Part shown: one piece after another, positions 35,473 to 45,264 of the stretch
Numbering within the stretch: position 1 is the first letter of the stretch
Layout: each line of letters opens with the position of its first letter
Assembly (NCBI RefSeq): GCF_002081715.1
Contig: NZ_MUKP01000001.1
Coordinates: 247,812-311,811 of the forward strand
Length of the DNA: 64,000 nucleotides
Origin: Nocardia donostiensis
GTDB lineage: Bacteria; Actinomycetota; Actinomycetes; Mycobacteriales; Mycobacteriaceae
Direction: 5' to 3'
Made by a program: the position numbers and the translations under genes
The notes under the pieces: generated by a model
Told to the model about the DNA's origin: nothing
Databases searched by the model: none
What the model saw: the letters and a program-made list of their open reading frames with translations, nothing else

Positions 35473-36120
35473 ATGGCCACACCGTTCGACGGCACCGCCG
35501 CCCAGGATTGCGCGACGGCGATCGCGGCGCACGACGATAGCCGCCTCGGCCGCGCGCTCGCCGCAGGCACCGACCCGAACGCCACCGGCGACGAAGGGAT
35601 CACGCTGCTGCACTGGGCGGTAGTGAACCGAGCCGACCAAGCCTGCCTCGTGCTGCTCGACGCAGGCGCCGACCCGCACCGACCCGACAACGACGGCGAC
35701 ACCCCGGTGCACTACGCGGCGACAATCGACGACCCCGCATGCCTCACGGCCCTACTCACCCGGCACGCCGACCCGAATGCGCCGAACCCGCGCACCGGCC
35801 GAACCCCGCTCCTGGAAGCGGTATTGCGGCAACGGGACGCGAACACCCACCTCCTACTCGGTGCCGCCGCGAACCCGAACAGCGCCGACCGGACCGGCGA
35901 GCTGCCGCTGCACACCGCCGCGCAACTCGACCAACACGCCATCGTGCTGGCCCTGCTGGAGGCGGGCGCCGACCCCACAGCAAGCAACGCGCAGGGCGTC
36001 ACCTTCCAGCGCTACCTGTTCATGACCCCGGCCATGCTGCAACCGGCATCCGTGCGAGCAGAAATCGAGCGGATCATCGCCTGGCTGGAGGAACACGACG
36101 TCCCCGTCGAGGACGGGTGA
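35473..36120 (+). CDS. Ankyrin-repeat protein, candidate immunity partner
   Basis: A 215-residue cytosolic protein with about five ankyrin repeats: units contain GITLLHWAVVNRADQACLVL, GDTPVHYAA, GRTPLLEAVL, GELPLHTAA and LLEAGADPTASN. AGGAAGGA precedes ATG 35473. Ankyrin proteins are one recognised class of immunity protein in polymorphic toxin systems, so binding and blocking the upstream lipase is a reasonable inference. General scaffolding is the alternative. Confidence 0.82.
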   Translation: MATPFDGTAAQDCATAIAAHDDSRLGRALAAGTDPNATGDEGITLLHWAVVNRADQACLVLLDAGADPHRPDNDGDTPVHYAATIDDPACLTALLTRHADPNAPNPRTGRTPLLEAVLRQRDANTHLLLGAAANPNSADRTGELPLHTAAQLDQHAIVLALLEAGADPTASNAQGVTFQRYLFMTPAMLQPASVRAEIERIIAWLEEHDVPVEDG

Positions 36121-36144
36121 ACGCCACAACGGTCGTTCCTCCTC

Positions 36145-37113
36145 TCAGATCGGTACCCCCAGCGGTACATGGGAGGTGGCGATGCGGTGTATCAGTCTGG
36201 CCCCGGTGCGTGCGGTGCGGTTGTCGATATCGAGTTCCGGGTTGAGTTCGGCGATATCGGCGACCGCCAGTTTGCCGCTGGTGCTCACCCGATCGCAGAC
36301 GCGTTGGATGGTTTCGACCGGTACCCCATAGGCGGCCGGTGCGCTGACACCGGGGGCGACGGCTGCCGGTAGCACATCGAGATCGATGGTGAGGTAGACG
36401 AGATCGACGTCGTCGAGGAAATCGTCGACGAACCGGTCGACTTCGGCGCGGTCGGCGATGCCGCAACGATCGTCGGGGAGGTAGCGCACGCCGAGACGGT
36501 GGGCGGTGTCGAAGAGAGCGGTGGTGTTGCTCGGTTGGCTGATGCCGAGCACGGAGTAGCGGTAGCTCGTTCCCGCGTCCGTCTCTTTCTCGGCCAGCTG
36601 CCGGAATGGGGTTCCGGAGCTGGGAATCGGGTCGCCGCGCAGGTCGAAGTGGGCGTCGAGATTGAGGATGCCCAGGCGCGGGAAACGTTGCCGCAACCGG
36701 GATGCGGCCACCCCCTGATAGGTGCCGAAGGCGACCTCGTGTCCTCCGCCGAGAACGATCGGGAGCCGACCCGCATCGAGAGCAGCGGTGACGGCGCGGC
36801 CGAGCGCGGCTTGCCCGGCCTCTAGTTCCGTGCCGACGGTGACGGTGCCCGCATCCGAGAGCGGTATCCGCTGATCCAGCGCCATGGAGGCCAGTGCCGC
36901 CCGGAGCGCGGCGGGGCCTGCGGCGGCGCCGCGCCTGCCTTTGTTGCGGGCGACACCTTCGTCGCTGGCGAATCCGATGAGGACGCTGCCGCTGCCGGGT
37001 TCCGGGGTGTACGGGGTGATCGCGTGATGCCAGCGCAGATGCTCATCGCCTGGCCCGTCGGTGCGGCCGCTCCAGGGCTGTGGTGGGGTGTCCACTTCGA
37101 TCTCGTAGCTCAT
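36145..37113 (-). CDS. hutG: Formimidoylglutamase
   Basis: Hydrolyses N-formimidoyl-L-glutamate to glutamate and formamide, the last step of the short histidine pathway. The 322-residue arginase-fold enzyme carries the dinuclear manganese motifs [16 protein letters not shown] and DLDVLP. ATG 37113 overlaps the hutI stop (ATGA), so it is last in the permease-hutI-hutG operon. The related agmatinase is unlikely in this setting. Confidence 0.93.
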   Translation of the reverse strand: MSYEIEVDTPPQPWSGRTDGPGDEHLRWHHAITPYTPEPGSGSVLIGFASDEGVARNKGRRGAAAGPAALRAALASMALDQRIPLSDAGTVTVGTELEAGQAALGRAVTAALDAGRLPIVLGGGHEVAFGTYQGVAASRLRQRFPRLGILNLDAHFDLRGDPIPSSGTPFRQLAEKETDAGTSYRYSVLGISQPSNTTALFDTAHRLGVRYLPDDRCGIADRAEVDRFVDDFLDDVDLVYLTIDLDVLPAAVAPGVSAPAAYGVPVETIQRVCDRVSTSGKLAVADIAELNPELDIDNRTARTGARLIHRIATSHVPLGVPI

Positions 37114-38312
37114 ACCGTCTCCGTTTCGGGGGTGCACCGCACGCCGTCCTTCCATACGCCCCCGACCAGCGGCACCCCGGGCCGGTAGGCGAGATGCAGG
37201 TGGGTGGGTGCGTCGAGCGCAACGGCGTCGGCTCGGGCACCGATACCGAGGGTGCCCACGTCGGTACGGCGCAGGGCCGCGGCGCCGCCCGCGGTCGCCG
37301 CCCAGACGGCCTCGTCGGGCGTCATATGCATATCGCGGACCGCGATCGCGATGCAGAAGGGAAGGCTGGTGGTGTAGCTGGTGCCCGGGTTGCAGTCGGC
37401 GCCGAGGGCGACCGTGACGCCCGCGTCGAGCAGGGCGCGCGCGTCGGGGTATTTGTTGCGGGTGCAGAAGTCGGCGCCGGGCAGCAGCGTGGCCACGGTC
37501 GAACTGCCCGCGAGCGCGTCGATGTCGGCGCGCGTCACGTATGTGACGTGGTCGACGGAGGCCGCGCCCATCTCCACGGCCAGCCGCACGCCGGGGCCTT
37601 CGCCGAGTTGGTTGCCGTGCACGCGGGGGATCAGGCCCCGCGCCACACCCGCGTTCAGCACGGCGTGGGCCTGCTCGCGGTTGAACGCTCCCCGCTCGCA
37701 GAACACGTCGATCCACTTGGCGTGCGGGGCGCACGCGTCGATCATCTCGTCGCACACCATCGCCACATAGTCGTCGGCCCGGCCTGCGTACTCGGGTGGC
37801 GGCACGTGCGCGGCCAGCAGGGTCACCTCGTCGGTGAATTGCCCGGCTATTTCTGCGCTGCGCAGTTCGTCCCGGGTGCGCTGCCCGTAGCCGGTTTTGC
37901 ATTCGACGGTGGTGCTGCCCGAACGTAGCGACTCGTTCATCAGCCGCCGGACATTGTCGGCGAGCTGATCGTCGGTCGCCGCGCGGGTGGCTTCGATGGT
38001 GGTGCGGATTCCGCCCGCCCCGTACTTTTCGCCCGACATGCGTGCCGCGAACTCCGCGGCGCGGTCCCCGGCGAAGACCAGATGCGAATGACTCTCGACG
38101 AACCCGGGCAGCACCGTACGCCCGCCGAGGTCGTGTGCGGTGTCTGCTGCGGGGGCGTCGCGCGCGTCGCCGACCCAGGCCACCACGCCGTCTTCGAAGA
38201 CGACCGCCGCGTCGTGCCGGAGCCCAAGCATCCCTTCGCCAAGGCCGGGATCGTTGGTGACGAGGGTGCCGATATTGGTCAGTGCGGTGGTGCGGGGACC
38301 GGTCGTGGTCAC
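37110..38312 (-). CDS. hutI: Imidazolonepropionase
   Basis: Opens the ring of imidazolone-5-propionate to give formimidoylglutamate. The 400-residue amidohydrolase shows the metal ligands in [27 protein letters not shown], the substrate loop TVECKTGYG, and HGNQLGEG...DHVTYVT. The start is GTG 38312, 45 bases after the permease stop. It is translationally coupled to hutG. Confidence 0.95.
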   Translation of the reverse strand: MTTTGPRTTALTNIGTLVTNDPGLGEGMLGLRHDAAVVFEDGVVAWVGDARDAPAADTAHDLGGRTVLPGFVESHSHLVFAGDRAAEFAARMSGEKYGAGGIRTTIEATRAATDDQLADNVRRLMNESLRSGSTTVECKTGYGQRTRDELRSAEIAGQFTDEVTLLAAHVPPPEYAGRADDYVAMVCDEMIDACAPHAKWIDVFCERGAFNREQAHAVLNAGVARGLIPRVHGNQLGEGPGVRLAVEMGAASVDHVTYVTRADIDALAGSSTVATLLPGADFCTRNKYPDARALLDAGVTVALGADCNPGTSYTTSLPFCIAIAVRDMHMTPDEAVWAATAGGAAALRRTDVGTLGIGARADAVALDAPTHLHLAYRPGVPLVGGVWKDGVRCTPETETV

Positions 38313-38357
38313 GTACGGGCTCCTTGCTGCGTGTCGGTAGGGGCAGTGGGTGGGAAT

Positions 38358-39794
38358 TCAGACCCGGCTGCCGACCATTCCGGTGTGAGCGGGGTAGATC
38401 ATCGTGGCGGGCGGATTGTTCGTGCGCTTGGCTATCGGGTAGTAGATCGCTCCGGTGAATACGATGCCGACGATCCACGAGATGTCCGCGCCGCCGAGCA
38501 TCTCGGTGATCGGGCCGGTATACAGCTTCTGTGCCAGGAACGGGATCTGGGCGAGCACACCGAGGCCGTAGCAGATCAGGGCCGGGATGTTCCATGCTCC
38601 GTAGCGTCCGCCTGCATCGTAGAGCGCCGGGATGTCGACGCGTTCCTTCGAGATCAGGTAGTAGTCGATCAGGTTGATCGCACTCCACGGCGTGAACACC
38701 ATGAGCAGCATCAGGACGAAGTTCTTGAAGTTGTCGAGGAAGTCCGCGCTGGCCGCGATCGCGATGAACATCGAGACGATCGTGAAACCGAGGATGTACA
38801 GGGTGCGGGCGGTGGTGGAGATCTGCGAGCGGCCGTCGAATGCGGTGACGGTGGTGAGGATCGACATGAACCCGCCGTACGCATTGAGGACATTGATGGT
38901 CAGCTTGCCGACCACGATGACCAGGTAGATCAGGAAGGCGATGATCGCGGGGCCTGCGAGGTCACCCATGAACCCGACCTGATTGCCGAGGAAAGCGTCG
39001 CCGGCGACAGCGGCGACCAGCGCGCCGAAGGTCATCGACCACTGCGACCCGATGACGCTGCCGAGGAAGGTCGACCAGAACGTGGTGCGCTCGCTGGTCT
39101 CGCGGGGTAGGTAGCGGGAGTAGTCGGCCACGTATGGGCCGAAGGTGAGCTGCCAGCCTGCGCCGAGGGAGATCGCCAGCAGGAAGGTCACCACATCGAA
39201 GTCGATGACGCCGACGTACTCGGCGACGTGGTAATCGAGGAAGAACCGGATGGCCAGGTAGGTGAAGCCGATAACGCCGACCACGGTGGCGATCCGGCCG
39301 ACGACGTGGATGAGCTTGTAGCCGGTGACGGCGACGAACGCCGTGAGCAACCCGAAGATCACGATGCCGACCGCGGCATTGTCGATGCCGAGCACCTTGT
39401 TCACCGCTTGACCGGCCAGGACGGTGCCGGTGGCGGCGAACCCGAGGTACATCAGGACCACGAGTACGAGCGGTACGACCGCGCCCTTGACGCCGAACTG
39501 GGCCCGGCTGGAGATCATCTGCGGCAGACCCATCCGCGGGCCTTGGGCGGAGTGCAGCGCCATCACCGCGCCGCCGAAGATATTGCCGATGAACAGGCCG
39601 ACGATGGCCCACAGGGCGTCGGCGCCGAAAACGACGGCAAGGGCGCCGTCGACGATGGCGGTGATCTGCATATTGGCGCCGAACCACAGGGTGAACTGGC
39701 TTCGGGGGGTGCCGTGGCGCTCGCTGTCGGGGACGACGTCGATGGTGCGTCGTTCCGGGGTGAGGAGCACCTCGGATGTGCCGTCGTGTGTCAT
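38358..39794 (-). CDS. NCS1 family nucleobase/hydantoin-type permease, candidate hut transporter
   Basis: A proton- or sodium-coupled importer of the NCS1 family (cytosine, hydantoin, allantoin and similar heterocycles). The 478-residue protein has about twelve transmembrane segments. Conserved NCS1 features are FTLWFGANMQITAIVDGAL, GPRMGLPQMISSRAQFG and TPWSAINLIDYYLI. ATG 39794 is chosen; a longer frame adds an unconserved Pro-rich stretch. It is first gene of the operon with hutI and hutG and is preceded by a putative HutC operator. The likely cargo is urocanate, histidine or a related imidazole, which is inferred from position. Confidence 0.88.
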   Translation of the reverse strand: MTHDGTSEVLLTPERRTIDVVPDSERHGTPRSQFTLWFGANMQITAIVDGALAVVFGADALWAIVGLFIGNIFGGAVMALHSAQGPRMGLPQMISSRAQFGVKGAVVPLVLVVLMYLGFAATGTVLAGQAVNKVLGIDNAAVGIVIFGLLTAFVAVTGYKLIHVVGRIATVVGVIGFTYLAIRFFLDYHVAEYVGVIDFDVVTFLLAISLGAGWQLTFGPYVADYSRYLPRETSERTTFWSTFLGSVIGSQWSMTFGALVAAVAGDAFLGNQVGFMGDLAGPAIIAFLIYLVIVVGKLTINVLNAYGGFMSILTTVTAFDGRSQISTTARTLYILGFTIVSMFIAIAASADFLDNFKNFVLMLLMVFTPWSAINLIDYYLISKERVDIPALYDAGGRYGAWNIPALICYGLGVLAQIPFLAQKLYTGPITEMLGGADISWIVGIVFTGAIYYPIAKRTNNPPATMIYPAHTGMVGSRV

Positions 39795-39899
39795 TAGGCC
39801 TGCTCTTTCTGCGGCGACCGCACCGGGCGGCGGGGTCGGCTTCGGGCGGGGATGGCCACCTTCTTCGTATTTTGTGCGCTGAGTCACGCCCTACCGGAA

Positions 39900-39923
39900 C
39901 ATGTATAGGCCTGTATATACAGG
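39900..39923 (-). promoter_or_regulatory. Putative HutC operator upstream of the permease-hutI-hutG operon
   Basis: Half-sites TGTATA (39902-39907) and TATACA (39916-39921) are 8 bases apart. It contains a perfect 14-base palindrome CCTGTATATACAGG (39910-39923). Read on the minus strand it matches the site at 45139-45162 at 18 of 24 positions. GntR/HutC-type sites are typically built on TGTATA-like halves. Confidence 0.65.
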
Positions 39924-40085
39924 ACTGTCAATATCGAGCTGTGTTTCGCCTGGTCAACGCGCAGAAGACCAGGCCGGAGCCTCGCGGCAGGGCGCCCTCC
40001 GGATCACCTTCGTGCCAGGACCGACGAAAAGTCTCACGCCGTTTCCGCAGAATAATGCGGCCCGTCGGGTAACAGTCGCCCGGCT

Positions 40086-40763
40086 TCAGTAGGGGCGGTC
40101 GCCGGCGGCGGTCCGCCCCAACTCGGTCGACAGCCGCGCGCAATGCTCGACGAGGACCCGCCCGTGCCGCGCGCAGACGTCGTCGTCGAGCCGGAAGGTG
40201 GGCCCGACAACGCTCAGCGCGCCGACGATCCGTCCGACCGCGTCGTAGATCGGCGCCGCCACACCCGTCGAATGATCCTCGATCGTGTCGTGCGCGACGG
40301 CATACCCGTGCGCACCCACCTTCCCGAGCAACGCGGCACCCACCGCGGTCCCATCGAGGGGAACGGTTTGCCCCACCCACCCCATATGCCGGATCGCGTG
40401 GGTTCCTTCGATCTGCCCCAGATACAGGGCGGTGCCCCGCGGCCCGGGAGCCGACAGATAGGTCGACTCCCGGGTGGTCTCGGCGATCTCGGTCATCGCA
40501 GGCTGCGCGCGCAGCAGCAGTTGATTGTCGGCGATAGCCCGCGCGCCGATCTGGAGAAGGCGAGGGCCGACCCGGTAGACGTTGTCCTCGCCGCGTAGCA
40601 CGAACTCCGTCTGTTCGAGGCTGCGGATCAATCGCAGCGCCGTGCTCGTCGCGAGACCGGTGGTCTTCGCCGCGTCGGCGAGCGTCAGACCGCCGTGCTC
40701 GGTGATCGCGCCGAGCAGCTCGAAGGTGCGGCTCACACTGCGCGTCACATCGCCGGGCGCCAT
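40086..40763 (-). CDS. IclR family transcriptional regulator
   Basis: A 225-residue regulator: an N-terminal winged helix (SVSRTFELLGAITEHGGLTLADAAKTTGLATSTALRLIRSLE) and a GAF-like effector domain with STYLSAPGPRGTALYLGQIEG and VGAALLGKVG. It lies 53 bases downstream of the CoA-transferase gene and is probably the last gene of that operon. It most likely controls the acyl-CoA dehydrogenase/CoA-transferase genes through the TTTCA-N5-TGAAA repeat upstream of them. Confidence 0.92.
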   Translation of the reverse strand: MAPGDVTRSVSRTFELLGAITEHGGLTLADAAKTTGLATSTALRLIRSLEQTEFVLRGEDNVYRVGPRLLQIGARAIADNQLLLRAQPAMTEIAETTRESTYLSAPGPRGTALYLGQIEGTHAIRHMGWVGQTVPLDGTAVGAALLGKVGAHGYAVAHDTIEDHSTGVAAPIYDAVGRIVGALSVVGPTFRLDDDVCARHGRVLVEHCARLSTELGRTAAGDRPY

Positions 40764-40816
40764 GCTCTACTCCCATGCCGAGGGGTGTCGACACGTCGGT
40801 CGACCGTGCGCTGAAT

Positions 40817-41971
40817 CTATCGCGGGCGGGCTTCGGCGAGGATCTCGTCGTGGTGTTCGTCGAGAAGCGGACTCCGCCGCACCGCAGGCCGGTCGCTGCC
40901 GCCGAACACCACCGGCTGGCGGACGTAGGACACGGTGCCCGCCGCCGGATGATCGAACGACGCTATGACGCCGCGGTGGCGCGCCTGCGCCGACCCGAGC
41001 GCCTGCTCGACGCTCCACACCTCGGATCCGGCCAGACCGGCGCCGTCGAGAACTTCCAAGACCTGCGCGACAGTGCGGCCTGCGGCCCAGGATTCGATTT
41101 CCTTACGCAGGGCGGGTTCGTTCCGGGTGCGCAGGGTGTCGTCGGTGAACCGCGGATCGGTGATCAGCTCGGCCCGGCCCATGGTCCGCGCCAACGTCTC
41201 GAACCCCTTCTGGCTGGCGACCGCGAGCACGAACAGGCCGTCATCGGCGCGGTAGGTGTCGAACGGCGTGGATACAGGATGCCGGTTGCCGACGCGCGCC
41301 GGCGTCACACCGGTGGCCTGGAGTTGGCTGTGCGCGGTGGGCAGCATCGCGAGCATGCTGTCGAACATGGCCACATCCAGATGCTGTCCCCGACCGGTGT
41401 TGCGGGCCGCGAGCAGCGCCGTGCTGATACCCCACGCCGCGAACAGGCCTGCGACGGTGTCCCCGAACGACTCACCCAGCCGCGTTGGTCCGGAGTCCTC
41501 GGTGCCGGTGATGCTCATGACCCCGGACAGGGCCTGCACCACGAGGTCGTAGGCGGCCGCACCCGACATCGGGCCGTGCTGGCCGAACCCGGAGATCGAG
41601 GCGTAGACGAGGCGCGGATTGCGGGCCGAGGCCGCCGCGTAGTCGATACCGAGCCGCGTTGTGACACCGGGCCGGAAGTTCTCCACCACGACGTCGGCAT
41701 CGGCGATCAACCGCAGCAGCGTCTCCCGGTCCTCCGGGTCTTTCAGATCGAGCGCGATGGAGCGCTTGCCGCGATTGAGGACGTTGAAGTAGATGCTTTC
41801 GCCGTCGCGGAAGGGCCCGAGGTGCCTGGAGTCCTCACCGGCCTTCGATTCGATCTTGACGACGTCGGCGCCCGCATCGGCGAGTAGCGCCGTGCAGAAC
41901 GGTCCCGCGAGGACGCGAGAGAGGTCGACGACGCGGATGCCGTCGAGCGGGGGCAGGGCAGGGGTGGTCAT
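40817..41971 (-). CDS. Family III CoA-transferase (CaiB/BaiF type)
   Basis: Transfers CoA between carboxylates through an aspartyl-anhydride intermediate. The 384-residue protein begins PPLDGIRVVDLSRVLAGPFC and carries the catalytic aspartate in AAYDLVVQALSG (Asp142). Other family motifs are VENFRPGV, SISGFGQHGP and MFDSMLAML. ATG 41971 is chosen over an upstream ATG with no conservation. It lies 16 bases after an acyl-CoA dehydrogenase gene. The pair mirrors CaiB-CaiA of carnitine metabolism and the CoA-transferase/glutaryl-CoA dehydrogenase pairs, so the acid activated is not settled; position within the hut block suggests an imidazole acid. Confidence 0.93.
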   Translation of the reverse strand: MTTPALPPLDGIRVVDLSRVLAGPFCTALLADAGADVVKIESKAGEDSRHLGPFRDGESIYFNVLNRGKRSIALDLKDPEDRETLLRLIADADVVVENFRPGVTTRLGIDYAAASARNPRLVYASISGFGQHGPMSGAAAYDLVVQALSGVMSITGTEDSGPTRLGESFGDTVAGLFAAWGISTALLAARNTGRGQHLDVAMFDSMLAMLPTAHSQLQATGVTPARVGNRHPVSTPFDTYRADDGLFVLAVASQKGFETLARTMGRAELITDPRFTDDTLRTRNEPALRKEIESWAAGRTVAQVLEVLDGAGLAGSEVWSVEQALGSAQARHRGVIASFDHPAAGTVSYVRQPVVFGGSDRPAVRRSPLLDEHHDEILAEARPR

Positions 41972-41987
41972 CGCAGTACCTCGATCC

Positions 41988-43151
41988 TCAGTAGTCGATG
42001 GAACGGACCGACGGTGCATTGCCTGCGATGGTCAGCAGCTGGATCTGCGAGGTGCCCTCGAAGATGCGCAGGATCCGGCAGTCGCGGTAGAGCCGCTCGA
42101 TCTCGGATTCACGCATGAACCCCGCGCCGCCGTGGATCTGCACGACCCGGTCGACGACCGAGAAGCAGGCCTCGGTCGCCACATATTTCGAGATCGAGGC
42201 CGCGCGCCGCAGGTCGCGGCCTGCGTCTTTGACGTCCGCCGCCCAGTCCGCGGTGACCCGCGAGGACACCAGTTCGGCGTCGCATTCCCCCAGCAGCAGC
42301 CCGATTGCCTGGAACTCGGCGATCGGCTGCCCGAACTGTTTGCGTTCGGCGGCGTACTCGCGCCCGAGTTCCCAGGCGCGAAGGGCGATGCCGTTCGCCA
42401 TGGCCGCGACGTCGATACGGGCGCGATTGAGGGCGGTGAGGGCGATATTGCCGCCGCGTCCCTCGATGCCGATCACGGCGTCGTGCGGTAGCACCACGTC
42501 GTCGAGGAACACCGTGTAGGTGGGCGCCGAGCGGATGCCCATCTTGTCCTGCGGCTCCGAATAGGTGACTCCGGGTGTGCCCTTGGGGAGGGCGAAGGCC
42601 GTGATACCGCGGAAACCGGCGCCGGGGTCGGTTTTGGCGAACAGCACGACGAGGTCCGCCTCGCGGGCGTTGGAGATGAAGGTTTTGGCGCCGGTCAGAT
42701 GCCAGCCGTCGTCTTCGCGCCGGGCGACGGTGCGCATCGAGGCGATATCGGAGCCCGCATCGGGTTCGGTGAGCGCGAAACCGGCCAGGACCTCGCCGGA
42801 TGCGAGCTGCGGCAGCCAGCGGCGCTGCTGTTCCTCGGTGCCGCCCACCAGGATGGGCTCCAGCCCGAGGTAGTGGGCGGTGTAGATCGACGCCAGGGCC
42901 GCGTCGGCGCGCGCGACCTCCTCGATGGCGACGAGCTGGGTACGTGTCGACAGCCCGAGCCCGCCGAATTCCTCGGGGACCGAGATGCCCATCAGATCCT
43001 GCTCGGCGAGGCGGCGGACAAGGCGGGCGGGAAACTCCGTTGACTCGTCGCGTTCCGCGGCTCCCGGAAGGATCTCGGCGTTGGCGAACGCGCGGACGGT
43101 GCTGCGGAATTCGGTGAGGTCGAGGGTGGCGTCGAGCGTCTGGGTGGTCAC
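41988..43151 (-). CDS. Acyl-CoA dehydrogenase
   Basis: FAD-dependent alpha,beta-dehydrogenation of an acyl-CoA, passing electrons to ETF. The 387-residue protein has FALTEPDAGSDIASM and FISNAREADLVVLFAKT (FAD site), YAAERKQFGQPIAEFQAI, QIHGGAGFMRESEIERLYRD, and the catalytic base Glu365 in RIFEGTSQIQ. This is the SCAD/butyryl-CoA-like arrangement rather than a clear glutaryl-CoA dehydrogenase. The start is GTG 43151. It leads the operon with the CoA-transferase and IclR genes. Confidence 0.93.
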   Translation of the reverse strand: MTTQTLDATLDLTEFRSTVRAFANAEILPGAAERDESTEFPARLVRRLAEQDLMGISVPEEFGGLGLSTRTQLVAIEEVARADAALASIYTAHYLGLEPILVGGTEEQQRRWLPQLASGEVLAGFALTEPDAGSDIASMRTVARREDDGWHLTGAKTFISNAREADLVVLFAKTDPGAGFRGITAFALPKGTPGVTYSEPQDKMGIRSAPTYTVFLDDVVLPHDAVIGIEGRGGNIALTALNRARIDVAAMANGIALRAWELGREYAAERKQFGQPIAEFQAIGLLLGECDAELVSSRVTADWAADVKDAGRDLRRAASISKYVATEACFSVVDRVVQIHGGAGFMRESEIERLYRDCRILRIFEGTSQIQLLTIAGNAPSVRSIDY

Positions 43152-43186
43152 GGGGACTCCTGTGGAACGAGCGGGAAGCCGCTGAA

Positions 43187-43222
43187 TTTCATTTAGTGAA
43201 AGTCAATTGCCACTAGGTGGCA
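43187..43222 (-). promoter_or_regulatory. Inverted repeats upstream of the acyl-CoA dehydrogenase operon
   Basis: TTTCA-TTTAG-TGAAA (43187-43201), of a type bound by IclR proteins, and TGCCAC-TAG-GTGGCA (43208-43222) lie 36-71 bases upstream of the GTG start. Both are perfect. Confidence 0.6.
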
Positions 43223-43297
43223 CACGACGACTATGGCGCAGACCGGTGGGGTTTGTCCAGGGGCAGTTCGCCCGCTGCCGGGCCCGGAAACGACAAC

Positions 43298-43338
43298 GAG
43301 CGGCAGCGCACAGGTGGACGGCCTGTGCGCTGCCGCTC
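43298..43338 (-). terminator. Strong hairpin terminator after hutU
   Basis: Perfect 17-base arms (43298-43314 and 43322-43338) around a 7-base loop, about 80 bases past the hutU stop. Confidence 0.8.
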
Positions 43339-43416
43339 GACACCCGCCCGGCGTGCCGGGTGACCGGGCAGGCGGAACTCACGCGCTCCGGCGTGAGCGG
43401 TATACGGGTACGGGGA

Positions 43417-45093
43417 TCAGTTGTTCTCGATCATCGGGACCCGCACGCCACGGGTGCGCGCGGTCTCGATCGCATGGTCGTAACCGGCATCGACATGCCG
43501 GATCACACCCATACCGGGATCGTTCGTGAGCACGGCCTCGATCTTCGCGGCCGCCAGTTCGGTGCCGTCGGCGATGCACACCTGGCCTGCGTGGATAGAC
43601 CGGCCCATGCCGACACCGCCGCCGTGATGGATCGACACCCACGACGCACCCGAGGCCGTGTTGACGAGGGCGTTGAGCAGCGGCCAGTCGGCGATCGCAT
43701 CGGAGCCGTCGATCATCGACTCGGTTTCGCGGTAGGGGGATGCGACGGAACCGGAGTCGAGATGGTCACGACCGATCGCGATCGGCGCGGACAGTTCGCC
43801 GCTGGCGACCATCTCGTTGAACTTCAGGCCCGCGAGATGGCGTTCGCCGTAACCGAGCCAGCAGATGCGGGCAGGCAGACCCTCGAAAGCAACCTTCTCG
43901 CCCGCCATCTCGATCCACCGCCGCAGGTGCTCGTTCTCCGGGAACAGTTCCAGGATCGCCTTGTCGGTGGCGGCGATATCTTTGGGATCACCGGACAGGG
44001 CGGCCCAGCGGAACGGGCCGAGCCCCTCCTCGAACAGCGGGCGGATATAGGCCGGGACGAAGCCGGGGAAGTCGAAGGCTCGGTCGAAACCGGCCTTGCG
44101 GGCCTCGTCGCGGATCGAGTTGCCGTAGTCGAAGACCTCGGCGCCCTTGTCGAGGAAACCCACCATGGCTGCGACATGTGCGGCCATGGACTTGCGTGAG
44201 TTCTCGGTGAACTCGGCCGGGTCCTTCTCGGCCATCGTCTTCATATCGCCGAAATCGATACCGAGGGGGAGATAGGACAGCGGATCGTGGGCCGAGGTCT
44301 GGTCGGTGACGATATCGATCGGCGCGTCCATCTGCAGTAGCGCGGGGAAGATCTCGGCGGCGTTACCCTCGACGCCGATCGACAGGGGGCGCTTCGCGTC
44401 GCGGGCCTCGATCGCGAGCCGCAGCGCGTGCTCGAGGTCGTCGGCCTTGGTGTCGAGGTATTTGTGCGCAATACGGCGGTCGATCCGGGTGACGTCACAG
44501 TCGACGCAGATGGCGACGCCCTCGTTCATGGTCACCGCGAGCGGCTGCGCGCCGCCCATACCGCCCAGCCCGGCCGTGAGGGTGATGGTGCCTGCGAGGC
44601 TGCCACCGAAGCGTTTGCGGGCGATGGCGCCGAAGGTCTCGTATGTTCCCTGCAGAATGCCCTGGGTGCCGATGTAGATCCACGACCCCGCGGTCATCTG
44701 GCCGTACATAGTGAGGCCGAGATCCTCGAGGCGGCGGAACTCTTCCCAGTTGGCCCAATCGCCGACCAGGTTGGAGTTCGCGATGAGCACGCGCGGCGCC
44801 CATTCGCTGGTGCGGAAGACGCCGACCGGCTTACCGGACTGGACGAGCATGGTCTCGTCGTTCTGCAAGGTCTTCAGCGTGGCGACCATGGCGTCGAACG
44901 CGGCCCAGCTGCGGGCGGCTCGGCCGGTGCCGCCGTAGACAACCAGGTTGTCGGGGTGCTCTGCGACGTCGGGATCGAGGTTGTTCATCAGCATTCGCAG
45001 CGCGCCCTCCTGTTGCCACCCGAGGGTGTTCAGGTCGCTGCCGCGCGGGGCCCGCACGGGTCGGGCTTCGTGGCCGGGGGAGGTGATGTCCAT
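43417..45093 (-). CDS. hutU: Urocanate hydratase
   Basis: Converts urocanate to imidazolone-5-propionate with tightly bound NAD as electrophile. The 558-residue protein is of normal length. It shows [14 protein letters not shown], the NAD-binding [41 protein letters not shown] with a nearby cysteine (VCIADGTE), and a [16 protein letters not shown] stretch. ATG 45093 is preferred; an upstream codon 30 bases away adds unconserved residues. It diverges from the glutamate dehydrogenase gene, with a putative HutC operator between them. hutH (histidine ammonia-lyase) is not in this window. Confidence 0.96.
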   Translation of the reverse strand: MDITSPGHEARPVRAPRGSDLNTLGWQQEGALRMLMNNLDPDVAEHPDNLVVYGGTGRAARSWAAFDAMVATLKTLQNDETMLVQSGKPVGVFRTSEWAPRVLIANSNLVGDWANWEEFRRLEDLGLTMYGQMTAGSWIYIGTQGILQGTYETFGAIARKRFGGSLAGTITLTAGLGGMGGAQPLAVTMNEGVAICVDCDVTRIDRRIAHKYLDTKADDLEHALRLAIEARDAKRPLSIGVEGNAAEIFPALLQMDAPIDIVTDQTSAHDPLSYLPLGIDFGDMKTMAEKDPAEFTENSRKSMAAHVAAMVGFLDKGAEVFDYGNSIRDEARKAGFDRAFDFPGFVPAYIRPLFEEGLGPFRWAALSGDPKDIAATDKAILELFPENEHLRRWIEMAGEKVAFEGLPARICWLGYGERHLAGLKFNEMVASGELSAPIAIGRDHLDSGSVASPYRETESMIDGSDAIADWPLLNALVNTASGASWVSIHHGGGVGMGRSIHAGQVCIADGTELAAAKIEAVLTNDPGMGVIRHVDAGYDHAIETARTRGVRVPMIENN

Positions 45094-45138
45094 AGTGCTC
45101 CTCGCTGTTGTGCGCTGGCTCACGCTCTGTAACGATGT

Positions 45139-45162
45139 CTTGTATATTCCTGTCTATACAAG
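45139..45162. promoter_or_regulatory. Putative HutC operator in the hutU/gdh divergent promoter
   Basis: CTTGTATA-N8-TATACAAG, perfect 8-base arms, lying 46 bases from the hutU start and 102 from the dehydrogenase start. It matches the site at 39900-39923 in half-sites and spacing. Confidence 0.7.
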
Positions 45163-45264
45163 CTCATGTCAAGGCGCGCTCCAGCGTCGCCCTCCACCCG
45201 TCGAGGTTCGATCAGTCGAATGGACACGACGACGAGCGCGAGACCCTCAGCGAAAGGTCCCGAG

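Noticed and set aside
37114..38688. Upstream extension of the hutG frame
   Set aside because: It is the wrong frame of hutI and the permease; hutG starts at 37113 with an ATGA overlap.
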